Notes: a model not told the origin generated them from the letters alone. A DNA stretch of 64,000 nucleotides from Limnanthes douglasii subsp. nivea (GCA_036936605.1 JAUPFV010000001.1:122520771-122584770), one strand, 5' to 3'. Positions 18,700 to 30,300 are shown, counted from the stretch's first letter. A program made the numbers and translations.

Positions 18700-20214
18700 C
18701 TAAGGAGCTTCATCGTTGTTGTTGTTGTTGTTAGGTGGTGGACCTTGCAAATGCATGTTCTCCATCATCTGTCGCATATACTCCGACTGTTCGGCTTGAG
18801 AGTTTGCAAATCGCTCATTCCATTGATCTTGTCCATGATGCCACTGCTCGTATTGACCATGCCACCGCTGGAGGTGACCAAGTTGATCATTCACCCCTAC
18901 TTGCCACTGCTGTATCTGGCTAAGCTGGTCATTTACCCCCCCCCCCCCTCCCCCCTACCAATTTTGAAATTCACTTTGCAATTTTGTAAAATCATCATGC
19001 CATTCCTTTTGTTGAGTATGCGCAAATTGCATATAATCCATATGCTGCTGATGCGAAACCTCAACAAATTCGCGATCGGTTCGTCTCTCTTGTAGCGGTA
19101 CTCCAGAAGAACCACCAATAGCATTTGGATCGAAAGGCGCTTGAGCCTGAACTCGATACTGAGTAGGTGGATTTGGCGGTTTTGTAAGACCGTTCGCAAT
19201 CCATATCTGATTCAAGTCGGGTCTATGGTGGTTCCATGCCTCCAATTTCGACATCAACTCTCCATCCCAAGAGTATATTTCCTCCAAACGCAAAGAGTTT
19301 CTACCTATAGCACTAGTCGGCCTCACCTTCATCGGAGTGTACATACTCACATCAGCTCCTTTCGAAGCAAGCAAGTAACTCACTATCATCCCATAAGGTA
19401 GTTTATCCGTACCACACCTCGTAGCCATATTTCGAATCATCAAGCTAGGTAAACTAATTATTCCCTGATTTCGGACGATAAAAGCAATAACAAATGTTTG
19501 AATATATGAAAGCTGCGAATCATTGTCACTAGGGGGAAGAAATATACTATTTACCAATTTCAAAGCCAATTTCCCATTAGGATCCAAATTACCCCGCATG
19601 GCTCAAAATTTACCGCTAATTTTCGGAGCTTCCGCACCAGGACAAGTAAGAAGCTCTACTGCTTCTTCGTAAGACATAGGCCAATCAGCACCCCAGATCG
19701 AAGGGCGATAACTAATGGAAGGTAATTTATTACCGGTATAAATATCATGGGTTGGAACGAAAAAAAGTTCTTGGAAATCAGTTTCAAAAAAACTATAGGG
19801 TTTACCATCAACCAAACAATTCATTCCTAAACCTCTACCATTTGAATCATTCTCAATCAATTGTGCGGTGGCATAAAACTTGCGTACTAGTTCTAGATAC
19901 CAATCACATTTGAATCTAGCTAGTGTCATCTAACCTAGGTCATTATTAGGTTCAATAAGTTTGAAATTTTTTTGCATACCCTCTATTTGGATCAGTTCGT
20001 CATAGTCCAAATACATACCCAACCAAATTTTGGTTACACCTCGTCCTCCTTCCGGATTACGGATGTGAAGCTCCCCTTCGCCGCGATATTCGATAGTCGC
20101 GCTCTTCGTTACCTCTATGTCTTGATACAGCATATCTTCCATCTCTCTCATTCGTCTTGAGGTTGATTCAGCTTCTCCACCTTTACGGGCTTGCTTTGCT
20201 CTTTTCGAAGACAT
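18700..20214 (-). pseudogene. Transposon-type ORF (putative plant transposon protein), three in-frame stops
   Basis: A single frame of 505 codons from ATG 20214 to stop 18702-18700, broken only by TAG 19932-19930, TGA 19605-19603 and TAG 18957-18955. It starts MSSKRAKQARKGGEAESTSR. Blocks such as WYLELVRKFYATAQL, LFLPPSDNDSQ-like and GKLALKLVNSIFLPPSDN resemble the putative plant transposon protein domain (Transposase_32-like). The C-terminus has Gln/Trp/His-rich repeats (VNDQLSQIQQW, VNDQLGHLQRW, HGQYEQWHHGQDQW) and an Asn6 run from a GTT microsatellite. A Gly run comes from a poly-C tract at 18936-18955. All three stops are single-base changes. The function is unknown; family assignment is tentative. 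Confidence 0.6.
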
Positions 20215-20261
20215 TTAGCGAAACTTGAAATTTAAAATAGTGTTTGAAATTTATAAAAATA

Positions 20262-20440
20262 ATTTAGAGAAGTGTAGTGTAGTGGAGAAGAGATAGATTT
20301 GTAGTAGAGAAAGGATAGGTTTGTAGTGGGGAAGAGATAGATTTGTAGTGGATAAGAGATGGATTTGTAGTGGATAAGAGAAATATTTGTAGTGGAGGAG
20401 AGGAGATAGATTTGTAGTGGAGAGAGGGGATAGATTTGAA
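20262..20440. repeat. Degenerate short tandem repeat in the leader
   Basis: Units of the type TAGATTTGTAGTGGAGAAGAGA recur about seven times between the ATG at 20214 and the TATA box. It would lie in the 5' UTR of the ORF. Confidence 0.7.
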
Positions 20441-20470
20441 GTTGTGTGAAAATAGAGTAGGAAATAGGTA

Positions 20471-20480
20471 GTATTTATAG
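20471..20480 (-). promoter_or_regulatory. Candidate TATA box of the transposon-type ORF
   Basis: The minus strand reads CTATAAATAC about 260 bases upstream of ATG 20214 and directly downstream of palindrome array B, the same layout as at 15986-16246. A purine/pyrimidine-biased leader with repeated TAGATTTGTAGTGGA units lies between. Confidence 0.5.
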
Positions 20481-20509
20481 GATTTTTTTTAAAGGAGCCG
20501 TTAGATGAC

Positions 20510-20668
20510 GTCATGGATGACGTCATCGTGCGGACCATCCGGCCAGGCGTCCGGATGGTCCACACCTTTGAAATGGCAACGGATAGTTGAATTTCAACTA
20601 GCCGTTACCTCATCCGGGGCATCCGGACGAATCTCCGGATGCCCCGGATGAGGTAACGGCTAGTTGAA
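20510..20668. repeat. GC-rich palindrome array, copy B, with a perfect 35-bp stem
   Basis: 20510-20534 holds two GACGTCA palindromes. 20538-20566 holds GGACCATCCGG arms. 20593-20627 and 20634-20668 are perfect 35-base inverted repeats around the loop CGAATC, containing GGGGCATCCGGA, the word shared with copy A. An outer GGCAACGG..CCGTTACC pairing overlaps. The array precedes the TATA box of a minus-strand ORF, as in copy A. Confidence 0.85.
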
Positions 20669-20779
20669 TTTTCTTTATCTTCTTCTAATAATAAATTTAT
20701 AATTATATATATTATAGAAATATTTTTTAAATATAACTTAAAGATATAATTTTGGTTTATAAAATAATTACAACACTTA

Positions 20780-21668
20780 TCCCTCTGTTCCCAAATATAA
20801 GTCGTTTTAGAAAATTGTTGAAATTCTATATTATTAGTCGTTTCCGAAAATCAAGATGATATTAAATATTGTTTTATCAATAAAGTATAGGGGTGGCAAT
20901 TTTGGTCCGAGCCGGCCCTAACCGGTCCGACCCGGTCTAATCCGGTCGGGCTTTGTCCATCCCGAACATTTAACGGGGCGGGTACGGATGTACGAATTGT
21001 GACCCGTAGGCGGGTCGGATCGGATATGGATTTTTAATTTGTCCAGCCCGACCCGGACCACAAATATAAATTATATATATAAAGTAAAAAATATATCAAA
21101 AAATAATTCTAAATTTTTTCCATAAACTAATTCCATAAATTATAAATATATTTCTTCAGATCTTTGCCTATATATATTCTAAATCCTAATTTCTAACTTT
21201 TCAAGTTTTTTTTTATGTATTTCTCTTCTATTATTGTGTTTTAGGTACGTTGGTTTAAAAAAAATTTCCTTAAACTTTTGTTTTAAATTAAAAATAAGTC
21301 AAATTTAAAAATAGTAAAAACAATGTTTGCGGGCCTGGTCGGGCCGACCCGCGAACATAAACGGGACGGGCTCGGGTTCGAAAATATTAAACCCGTTGCG
21401 GGTCGGGCCGGGTTTGGATTCGAATAAAAAGGAACGGGCCCAAGCGGGTCGGCCCGAACCCGGTCCGAACCCGGCCCATTGGCATCCCTAATAAAGTATA
21501 ACCAATAGATTAATTTTGTTCTCTACTTTTTCAAAAAAAGAAAAACATATTTATTAAAGCTCACCAATTAAATACGATTGCTTTTACTCCTCTAAAAAAA
21601 AGTCATGGTTACTTTTATTAGTATCCGTGTTATTACCTTAAACATCCAAAATTGTGGAAGGGAGGGAG
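20780..21668. mobile_element. Stowaway-like MITE, interrupted by a hAT-like element
   Basis: Flanked by TA dinucleotides (20778-20779 and 21669-21670). Ends TCCCTCTGTTCCCAAATA and, reverse-complemented, CTCCCTCCCTTCCACAAT, the well-known Stowaway (Tc1/Mariner) terminal style. Removing the 603-bp insert and one 8-bp duplication leaves about 278 bp, a normal MITE size. Confidence 0.75.
20888..21490. mobile_element. hAT-like non-autonomous element (603 bp) with 8-bp target duplication
   Basis: Termini TAGGGGTGGCAA and, reverse-complemented, TAGGGATGCCAA. Flanked by perfect ATAAAGTA at 20880-20887 and 21491-21498. An 8-bp duplication is the signature of hAT transposases. Subterminal parts are CGGGTCGG-rich on both sides of an AT-rich core. 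It has no ORF and would need a transposase in trans. Confidence 0.88.
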
Positions 21669-21679
21669 TAATATTTAAA

Positions 21680-21885
21680 CAGGTCTGGTAGGTTGCTGGT
21701 CTGACAGGTTGCAGTTCTGCAGATTGCAGGTCTGACAGGTTACTGCTTATGCAGGTCTAACAGGTAAACAAGTCTGGCAGGTTGCAAGTATAGCGGGCCA
21801 GGTTTACAGGTTTCCATTTAATTTATGACAGGTACCCATTTATTTCTGGCAGGTCCAGACCCGTTTCCCACCACTACCTTAAACA
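21680..21885. repeat. Degenerate CAGGT-type subterminal repeats of a hAT-like element
   Basis: About ten units of the type GCAGGTCTGACAGGTTGC end in GACCCGTTTCCCACCACTACC, which resembles a hAT-like terminus (GTGGTGGGAAACGGGTC reversed). No other terminus or duplication was found. Confidence 0.45.
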
Positions 21886-22179
21886 TTTTTCATAAGATGA
21901 GATTTATTGTTTCTCCATTATGAATGTTGTTACATTGGGGCAATAAAACATATTAATGGTTCGGTGAGGTTTTTTATTGTAGGATTTATCTCGTACCGGA
22001 AAGGACCTAGTCCATTTTATTTTGATATTTCTTTCCTCGGCCTTAATTTCAAGAAGTAATCCTTCAATAAGGTATTATTTAATGATTTTTATCCGGTCTT
22101 CGTATACTACTTATTCAATTTCAATTAACATGACATGAGCAGAAGAATATATATATAAAGTTATCAGGGAGAAAGATGA

Positions 22180-23415
22180 AAGGTTTGTCCTTCAAAATAC
22201 CCCTAGTGCGGATGTCGTACATACTGACGATGCCAATGAATAAGAAATCGTGTTCTTCTCTCTTGAAATTTGTTCAAGCATGACCTTATCAAGTAGAGTT
22301 GTCTGGCGTCAAAGGTCTTTTAAATATTCAATGATATTTTATATTTATCTTCACTTTGAATTAGGGCATAATGAACCACTAGTTGAGAATCTGTAAGGAG
22401 TCAGACTCTTTTGGTTCTACAAATTCTTGGTAGTCGAACGCCTATAATGCCAACTTTATACTATGGCCCATTATTAGAAGATGAGTATCCAACTTTTATG
22501 AATTGTGTCAAGATATCTCATGAGTGGGGAAATTAGTTGGACTCTTGCTCTCGAGCTTTAGTTCTTACTTCCATAATTCGTTCGGACTTGCCTACTTAAC
22601 TCTCTTTGTTCTTACGGATTTGAACTCGGTTAAGAAATCTACCAAATCGTGGGATTTGATTACCATTCTTTGTTCGAACTGAATATTTTAGTCTCCCAGA
22701 TCTATTATCAACATGGTTAATCTTTTAACAGCTAGCTTTTGCAATACATTCCTCAAAGAGAATTATTTTTGTACAATAATTGTATAGGCTTGGAAGTATG
22801 GCTCATAGTTTGACCCACAACCACCAATTCTAAGGCCATATTTTCCACTTATAAGTATCTATGTTCTGCACTTATCCAACATCGTTAAATGTAGAAACAA
22901 AAATTCAACTGGCTTTGTTCATACTTCTCGAGAGACTAAGAGCTTCTTGATGTTGTGAACAACTTCCTCACAATTTGTAGTCCAATTAAATTTCCACACT
23001 CCTTACACCATTTGGAAGACATATTGGTATTCTCAAAGATTAGAAAATGAACTAGTCTAATAGAGTAAATTGTCCGACCAATATTTTGATTTATTTTGTA
23101 TTTTGTAGAGGATACATGGTGAGCAAGTTTGAGAATTTCCTAGATGTTATTCAATTTATTTCTCACTGATCATGATCCCGAGAACTTTTCGGTCATGACA
23201 CCGAAAGTACACTTATTCATATTTTGCTTAATATTGACACGTCTAAGGTTGGAGAAGGTTTCCAACAAGTCAGCCAAATGATATTCTTCTTTAACGCTGG
23301 TGACCAACACATTATCAATGTAAGCTCGTAGATTTCACTAATATGTGTTGCAAAAACTTTGTTGATAAGTCGTTGATTCATATCCCTGTCGCTACTCAGT
23401 ATCAAGAATATTACT
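22180..23415 (-). pseudogene. Tat-lineage Gypsy pol remnant (RT and RNase H)
   Basis: Badly decayed minus-strand sequence. Near 23350-23100 the frames give QRLINKVFATHI, then EEYHLADLLETFSNLRRVN and CTFGV, the RT end of Tat/Ogre-type elements. Near 22690-22560 SHDLVDFLTEF matches the RNase H entry. The gag and early pol expected between the LTR (23438) and this RT are missing, so the element has a large internal deletion. Stops occur every few dozen codons. Confidence 0.7.
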
Positions 23416-23437
23416 TTTAGAATGTAATATCATATAT

Positions 23438-23818
23438 TGATTGGTGGGGTTTATTTTTGTCTGAGGGCAATCTCGTAAAGTGTTTTGGATATTTTGTGGA
23501 ATTTAATGTTTAGAGTGGTGAGTTGAGAGATAATTAAGCTGTCTACTAGTAATAAATTTTGATTAACCTCATTAATGAAAGTGGTTGGAGTATTTATACT
23601 TAATTACTGACCCATGGACTTATTGGGTCAGATCATTAAGTTGGGTCAATTTTAAAGACCCATTAGTAATCTGGTTTGAAGTGACCAACATCTAGCTTAG
23701 TCAACATTTAATACCTTTCTCCTATATGGAATTTTATTATAGTGGTGTGTTCTGAATTTCCCATCAGATTAAGTTAAGACATATTAACTCAAATATCCGA
23801 ACTCATCATTGATAAACA
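23438..23818 (-). repeat. LTR of the Tat-lineage remnant (381 bp)
   Basis: Same length and word order as 55404-55784, including GAGATAATTAAG, CATTAATGAA.GTGGTTGG, TTTATACTTA.TTA.TGACCCATGG and CTAGCTTAGTCA. Ends TG..CA on the + strand. The pol remnant lies on its left, so it is the 5' LTR of a minus-strand element. Confidence 0.7.
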
Positions 23819-25887
23819 TTGTGTGCTCTTGATTATCACCATGTATCTGTATTTGATTGTATCCGGATTATGCATCCATAAGTTATGGATATTAATCTGA
23901 ATTTTGCATCCACACGATGATCCATTCTTTAGAGAGGGAAAATGTCATTTATATAAGTTTTGTTGAGATCCGTAGTATTGTAGCCTTTACATTCAGTCCT
24001 CAAGAAAAACTAAGGGGCTATGAATAACTTTAAGCCAAAAATCAAGGAATAAATTACTTCAAAACCATATTCATTCTCTCATCCTTTATTAAAAGCTAGA
24101 GAGTGCTAGAATACCTATAAAAACATGTTAGAACAAAATCAAGAAAGCAAATAAACAAATAAAGTCAACGCTAAAAACAAAAACGAAAAAAAAAACAAAA
24201 AAAGAAAAATTTTAAAGCAAAAATAAGTATTTCACAAGCATATAGGACCTCAAAGCATTATCAACTATAAGTTGAATCCCCCAAAGCAATGATAAAATTC
24301 AAAGGTCATGCATGACCTAAGGAAGTTAAGTAAAAGACAAAGGACGCTTCAACAATAACCAAATATGTAACGGATAAGCAACATGCGCCTCGGCTAGGAT
24401 CAAAGAAAGCTTCAACTAATAACAACACCACTTCAAACAACATTGGGCTAGTATTCCTTCGTTAATCTTGTCAAAAATAATGGGCTACTAATAAATGTAT
24501 AATTAGTATAGCCTGAACCAATCGGCTCATTAGCTTATCCAATTGTGTAAATATCAAAAGACTAAGGAAAATATACAAATTAACCGCATATATTAGTAGT
24601 TATACAAATATTATCCATGATTCTCTAATATTATGGAAGATATTATTGTAACATGATTTATATGCAGAGGTTCAACTTCAATCAATAAACATATCGTATC
24701 TTTACTATTCTTTTTTGCTTTTTTTTGCTCGTTTGTTCTTTATCTATTATGTTCTTAAACACTTACTTAATTCACCCTAAAATCAATTTATGATTCGACT
24801 AAGCCTAGAGATCATAAAATATTTACATCATTAATAATATGGTAAGTTACCGATAACAACCCAAAAAGATTAAAACTACCAATAACCACCCAAATTTTCA
24901 AGTTTATCGATGACCAACTATGATATAAATGCTTACAACAATACCCATGAACACACAAAATGCGTACAACCTTAACAATTAGTTATTTTAACCTTCAAAA
25001 CTCCATAACTTTTAAACCCTAACTCAAAATAAAAAATTCCAAAAATACTCGTATTTTGATTTTTTAAAGATGAACGAAACGAAACCCATGAGTGATATAT
25101 TTGGGGAATTGTTTTAGACTAAATTTGTACCCCAACTTCGCGTATTTTGTAACCTAAAAGCAATCCAATTTATTTATTTTAAAACAAGTTTTTTCAACAT
25201 AAAAATGCATATATTTTAGGAAAACAATAGTTGTTTCACACCCCATTAACAATAATTTTCACACAAAAAAATTATTTTTTGTTTTTTTTCACACAATGAG
25301 ACTTATTTCTCAACCAAAAGTCTTATTTACGCAATCATTTATTCTTATTTTTAGAACACATTTTCACATAGAAGAAAGTTGTTTTTGTAACCAAATTCAA
25401 AATGATTTTGTACCCGGTACACATTCAATTGTTTTTTAAACACATTTAACAAAAAAATATACATAAATTTACAACTATAAAAAATTTACTTGTCTCATAC
25501 CCAATTAACATTTATTTTCATAAAACAAGTTGTATTTTCTTTTTTCACACACCAGACTTATTTCACAACCCAATTACACGTAATAATGCAACAAAAAACC
25601 AAAAAAAACAAAAAAACCCAAAAAACAAAAAAAATATATTTTATGGATTTAGTTTTGTTCGTATTTAAAAAAAAACTAGTGGTATTTTTGTAATTGTTTT
25701 TAAAGATATTATTGAAAATATATGGTATTTAAAAAATTAAGAGAGAAAAAGTTACTAAATATATTGGAAAGAAAAAATGAAAATAGTTATTCGTAATCAA
25801 GTATTAAGACTAGATAGTTATCCGTTTGTCTTCGAACTTTGTACGATTATTAATAAATAGTTTTTGTATGTTAGCGCAAGACTATCT
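23819..25887. other. AT-rich intergenic sequence
   Basis: No gene, exon-like block or transposon terminus was recognised. 25490-25690 holds A-rich low-complexity runs that open a spurious Lys-rich frame. Confidence 0.5.
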
Positions 25888-26369
25888 TTAATAATAAGGT
25901 CATGCTAAAATCATCCAAAACGCATCTATCCCCATAAAAAAATTGCCTTGGATTAAAGTTTCATTTTTTGAATACCAAATTTATCCCCAAGTTGAATTTT
26001 TATACGAAACTGTAATTAATTAAAAGAAAAATATTAAGTGTATCTTATTCTTACCCAATTTCAAAATCAACATTATTTACTAACCCCACCCATAATTTGT
26101 TTTATAGTTCTAAGTTAAACTTGTTTTTACTACCACTTGTTCTTACACAAACTTCTTCAATATTCAAACCTTCTTCATCAACATTCAAACTTATTCTCTA
26201 TTTTTTCCAACTTCTCTTAATAAAAAAAAGTTTAGGCATGACTCAACTGGAAGATGGGATCAGTATGCAGCAGTAACGTTGCCGGAGGTGGAGGAGGAGA
26301 TTCGTTTGTTGGACAATGAAGTGAGGTCGCCGGAAAAGGTAACGGTTTCATAAATTATTTTTAAAAAAT

Positions 26370-26730
26370 ATTATGGTGGTGGTACACCTACACACCACCG
26401 GTTCCATGGGCTAGAACTGATGACGTGTATGTGCATTAGCAGCGGTTCTAACCAATACGCACTAGCAGTGCATGGGTCCCTGAACAGTTGGTGTTCCAGC
26501 CTCAAAACCATCAGTTTCAAGGCCGCAGCAACGGTGGTTGAGGGAACCATGCACTGGTGGTTCTGGGAACCCTGCACGGGTGGTTCAGGGACCCTATATC
26601 AGTAGTGCAAGGGGTGTTTATCCACCTGTTTTTTTGCCATACATCACCGATGTAGAGCCCCTGAATCAGGGGTTTATGGTCATAAACGGGTGGCCTTATG
26701 AGGTTATTACATTGATCTAAACCCCTATTT
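26370..26730. repeat. Degenerate short-repeat region inside the MULE
   Basis: Words such as GTGCATGGGTCCCTGAAC, ATGCACTGGTGGTTC and CCTGCACGGGTGGTTCAGGG recur imperfectly. They resemble in style the GTGCACCAT repeats at 27979-28320. No coding potential is trusted here. Confidence 0.45.
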
Positions 26731-26782
26731 CTACTAGTATTAGTGATTTATCTTTATTTTATAACTTTGACTTGTGTTTTGG

Positions 26783-27215
26783 ATTTTGGTATTTAGGGGG
26801 CATATGCTACATATAGATCGGTGAAAGCTTTCAGTACTAAGTACACTCATGTTTTTTTCACGACTGAGTATGATTCACAAGATAGACTGGTTAAGTGGGG
26901 CAAGAAAACCGGAACATAGAAAAATTTGGTTATCAACATAAAACTCTGCAATAAGATAGATAGTATAAAGAATCCTCGAATATAATTTGACTGTGAGACG
27001 TCAAGAAAGTGCAGTCGGGCGGTGCATGAAAAAGATTATAAAAGAAAGTCGACGGGAACAAAAAAATTAGTTGACCCTTCGAGCTTAAGATCAACATGAT
27101 AACTACGGATCGATGGTCGTTAAAAGTTATTGTTGGGAATCATAGTCACTGCAAGATATATAAAGATCTTCAAGGTCAAAAGTTTGTTAGTTCATTCCCA
27201 AAAGTAACAGATTTA
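26783..27215 (+). pseudogene. MULE transposase N-terminal (FAR1/GCM-like DNA-binding) remnant
   Basis: The + strand reads AYATYRSVKAFSTKYTHVFF, then RLVKWGKKTGT, then CETSRKCSRAVHEKDYKRKS and TGTKKLVDPSSLR, then a degraded HNH-type end. This follows the FAR1-type zinc-chelating region at the N-terminus of Mutator transposases and derived host proteins (RKGTGTKKCGCPF, DDW.LKVVCG.HNH). A 3' splice-like site (TTTGGTATTTAG) precedes it at about 26783-26801. Three or more stops break the frame. The DDE core does not follow. Confidence 0.55.
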
Positions 27216-27561
27216 GATGAATTTTTTAGTTAGTTAATGTTATTTTGTACTTGATCTATGTACTATATTTAAATTATCATATTTAATATGTAATGCGAAC
27301 TTATTATTTTAATGTTTTCTCGTCAAGTTAATAAGTTAACAAAATCGGCCAATACACTAACACAAAAACACGGATAACTTAAAGTTTCTTAAGATTTTCT
27401 CATTCGTTAAAGAAATAAGGATAACATAAATTTACATAAGATTTAAAATTATTCAAAAGCATAGCCTTCGTTATAAGTAACACTCCGCAATGCTTTCTTC
27501 TTCTCAACGATTGATCTTTCACATATTGTAACATCTCTTTGGACAAATAATCAGTTATTTT

Positions 27562-27837
27562 TTAATCGAAATAGTTAGACACTTCATTCCTAATATCCCA
27601 TGGAAGGTGAAACACATGATACATTGGTGTGATTGTAATAAACTTGTAATTTATAGTTACTTCTTCACAACTATGTGGGGGCGTTATTACTTTTTCTCGG
27701 TTCTTGCAGCCGTACATGAAGTACATCTTACATAATGCTTCATCAAAAAATCCTTTTGTATTCTCATCAGACAGAGTAAACTTTACATGTTTGATAACTT
27801 TGAGTAAACGATCATCTTCAAGCACACTCCATTCCAT
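27562..27837 (-). pseudogene. Unidentified 91-codon frame inside the MULE
   Basis: Open from MEWSVLEDDRLLKVIKHVKF to a stop at 27562. Composition is protein-like and includes CKNREKVITPPHSCEEV. No family recognised. It could be a remnant exon of a captured gene. Confidence 0.3.
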
Positions 27838-27978
27838 ATTGATGCTAGTTATAATTAAATAGTAGAAGTTATGTCTTGAGAATCATGTTAATCAATAGTT
27901 TTTAATCTTAAAATTGGTCGATTTATTTGAGCGAGACTTTTTTGGATGACTATTTTTGGATTTTTTTGTTGGAAAGTT

Positions 27979-28320
27979 TGCACCATGGGTGTGACCTCAT
28001 TTGCACCAATGATGCACATCAGGCTACCCCATTAGTGCATAGTCGTGCACCATGTTGTACACCTATGGTGCCAATTTTGTGCACTATCGGTGCACAGGAT
28101 GGTGCACCATAAGTGCACACGACTAGGCACCAATGGTGTCTCAACACAGACCGTGCAATAGTGCACGATCGGTGCATTGCACCATCAGTGTGGTGTACCC
28201 TCACCAATGGGTACAACAATGATCCACCATCAGTGCATTGTCCTATCAATTCGCGGTAAGCTACACCGATAGTGCTTCTCATATGCACTATGGGTGCTGA
28301 GTAGTGTGCACTATAGGTGG
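27979..28320. repeat. Array of degenerate GTGCACCAT palindromic words
   Basis: About twenty words of the type GTGCACCA, CACCATNGGTGC and GTGCACTATNGGTGCA occur in about 340 bases on both strands. The spacing is irregular and there is no fixed unit, so it is not a simple satellite. Confidence 0.7.
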
Positions 28321-28406
28321 TCACGAATTAGAATATATGGTGCGTTATACTCGTTATTTTTTTAATTTAATTTTTTCCAAATTAGTTTTTTTTTTTAATT
28401 GTATGT

Positions 28407-28625
28407 TTTAGGGTTAGTTTAAGTCTAGGTTTTCATATAAGTTTTAGGCTTAGTTTTAGTCTAATATTTAGTTTTAGTTTTAATCTTGGTTTTAGTATAC
28501 GTTTTAGTCTAATTTTTAGCATAAGTTTTATGCTTATTTTTAGTCTAAGTTTTAGTTTAAGTTTTAGGCTTATTTTTAGTCTAAGTTTTAGTAACCGTTT
28601 TAATGTAAGCTTTGATGTAAGTTTT
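28407..28625. repeat. Degenerate 12-bp tandem repeat (TTTTAGTCTAAG type)
   Basis: About 18 units such as TTTTAGTCTAAG, TTTTAGGCTTAG and TTTTAGTTTAAG follow each other. On the minus strand it opens a spurious Lys/Leu-rich frame. Confidence 0.75.
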
Positions 28626-28927
28626 AAAGTTGCATAGTGTATAACAGAATACACTTAAGCGTCCGAATAAATTATAACTAAGCATACTAATGTACTACAT
28701 ATTCAAATCATCCGTCATTCGATACGATGTAAAAAGATAAACATAAATATAAACATGAGTGAACCTATAATAACCAAAAATGTTAGATAAGTAAAAGAAG
28801 GAGACAGAGAGAAAAAAGCTGCAACACTTATTGCCTGAAAAGCCGCAAACCCTCCAAATCGCCTCTACATGCATGGTGTTCAACACTCAAACTGCCTTAA
28901 GGAGTCTATCATTGCTGGACTGTGTAT

Positions 28928-29213
28928 GTGGGGAAATAACTTATTAACCATACTGAGAAATTTAATCCTGATACATAGTTATCATCGATCTCCCATATAT
29001 AAAGATGGTAACAGTCAAACCATCCTCGGGAAGTAATTGTTGACACCAATGTAACCAAGCACTCTCACTGCATATTTGGGGTAACGACTTATCATTCATA
29101 CTGAGACATTTAATCACGATACATAGTCATCATGGATCTCCCATATATAGCGATGGTAACAGTCAAGCCATCCTTAAGAAGTAAGTGTTGACACCAATCT
29201 AACCAAACATTAC
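28928..29213. repeat. Tandem duplication, about 148-bp unit
   Basis: 28928-29065 and 29075-29213 share ACCAATNTAACCAAGCA, CATACTGAGANATTTAATC and ATAGTNATCATNGATCTCCC in order. It lies at the 3' end of the plant-mobile-domain frame. Confidence 0.7.
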
Positions 29214-30300
29214 TGCACCAGGTATAACAAGAAAGATCTTCATTTTTATTGGTAGTCTTCCGGTAAATATGGAGGTGTCGGTTCATCCTGAATCCGTCCA
29301 AACTATCGCATAACTCTATCAAGCGTGTATCTTTTATCATGCTCATCATGCTCATTGGATAAGCTAGTTGACGAATATCTTGGACGGGGACATGAACTTT
29401 TTATGTGCTCGTATAACTCAAACCCCACCTGTATAACAAAAAATAAGACATTTGATTTAAAAAATAAGATACGTAAAACATATATTAACTATAAAATTGG
29501 TTGCTTACATATTTCTCCTTCTGATCTGAGAGAAGTAAACGTATTGTGGATTTGGGGCGCACGTTCCCTCTAACATTTCTTTTTGGTAGCCATCTAACAA
29601 TCCCGGGACTCCTCATAACATAATGTATGTTTTGTGGAACTTTCAAAGCTAGGAAGTGATTGTATATCCAACAGTCTAACATGGCTACAAACCCGTACTT
29701 TTCCGCCAAAGTAAGGAAAATGAAAGCTAATGTACTAGTCCCTTATGTTATATCCTACAACCCAGAGTCCATGTTCTTCAAACCATAGAGGTAGTTAGCT
29801 TTCACGCTCATCTAACTAGTGACCGCAAATATAGTGCACCCAAATAAAAACATAAGATACGCTCGGGATACATGGAGAACAGTCTCTTGGTCGGTCTGGT
29901 GAAGGAAACATACCTGAGTAAATATCTCACGGAGCCATATGATTTTAAACCCCACAACGCGTGTGGACTAAAGATCTCTAAAGACCTCATCAACAACGAC
30001 TCCCAACAAACCAAGATAAAACACGTAAGTATCCTCTCGCAGGGCCAGAACAACATCCAGTGTCCTACCAACTACAAGGAGGCATGTAATACAACTGATG
30101 TCATCCAAGGTAATGATCATATCTCCAAAGGTGAACTGAAAAATGTTGGTCTCCTGGTGCCAACACTCAATGAATACCTCATCCAATACCAAATGAATGA
30201 AGTAATAAGGCAGGTGAGCTATGAGAGGTCTGATCGGAGTACAAGCTAGATGACTAGCTACTTATGGTTGTGCTGTCAAGTCTCACATATGTAACACATT
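29075..30300 (-). pseudogene. Plant mobile domain (PMD) protein pseudogene
   Basis: Near 30240-29970 the minus strand reads RPLIAHLPYYFIHLVLDEVF, then CWHQETNIFQFTFGDMIITL and LLVVGRTLDVVL, the start of the plant mobile domain (the usual wording is ERWRPET..FH...GEMT.TL.DV). Around 29709-29485 it gives KYGFVAMLDCWIYNHFLAL and SPGIVRWLPKR, the later PMD block with W.Y.HF and RW. PMD occurs in plant MAIN/MAIL proteins and in MULE and Gypsy cargo. Frameshifts near 29967 and 29760 and several stops break the frame. It is transcribed away from the terpene synthase. Confidence 0.65.

Noticed and set aside
25490..25693. 67-codon + strand ORF
   Set aside because: Lys-rich translation of A-rich low-complexity sequence with no motif.
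27979..28320. CRISPR-like array
   Set aside because: Spacing is irregular, there are no unique spacers of constant size, and the context is a plant MULE.
28433..28654. Lys/Leu-rich 73-codon minus-strand ORF
   Set aside because: It is the translation of a 12-bp tandem repeat.
29872..30249. 125-codon + strand ORF
   Set aside because: It is the antisense of recognisable plant-mobile-domain sequence.
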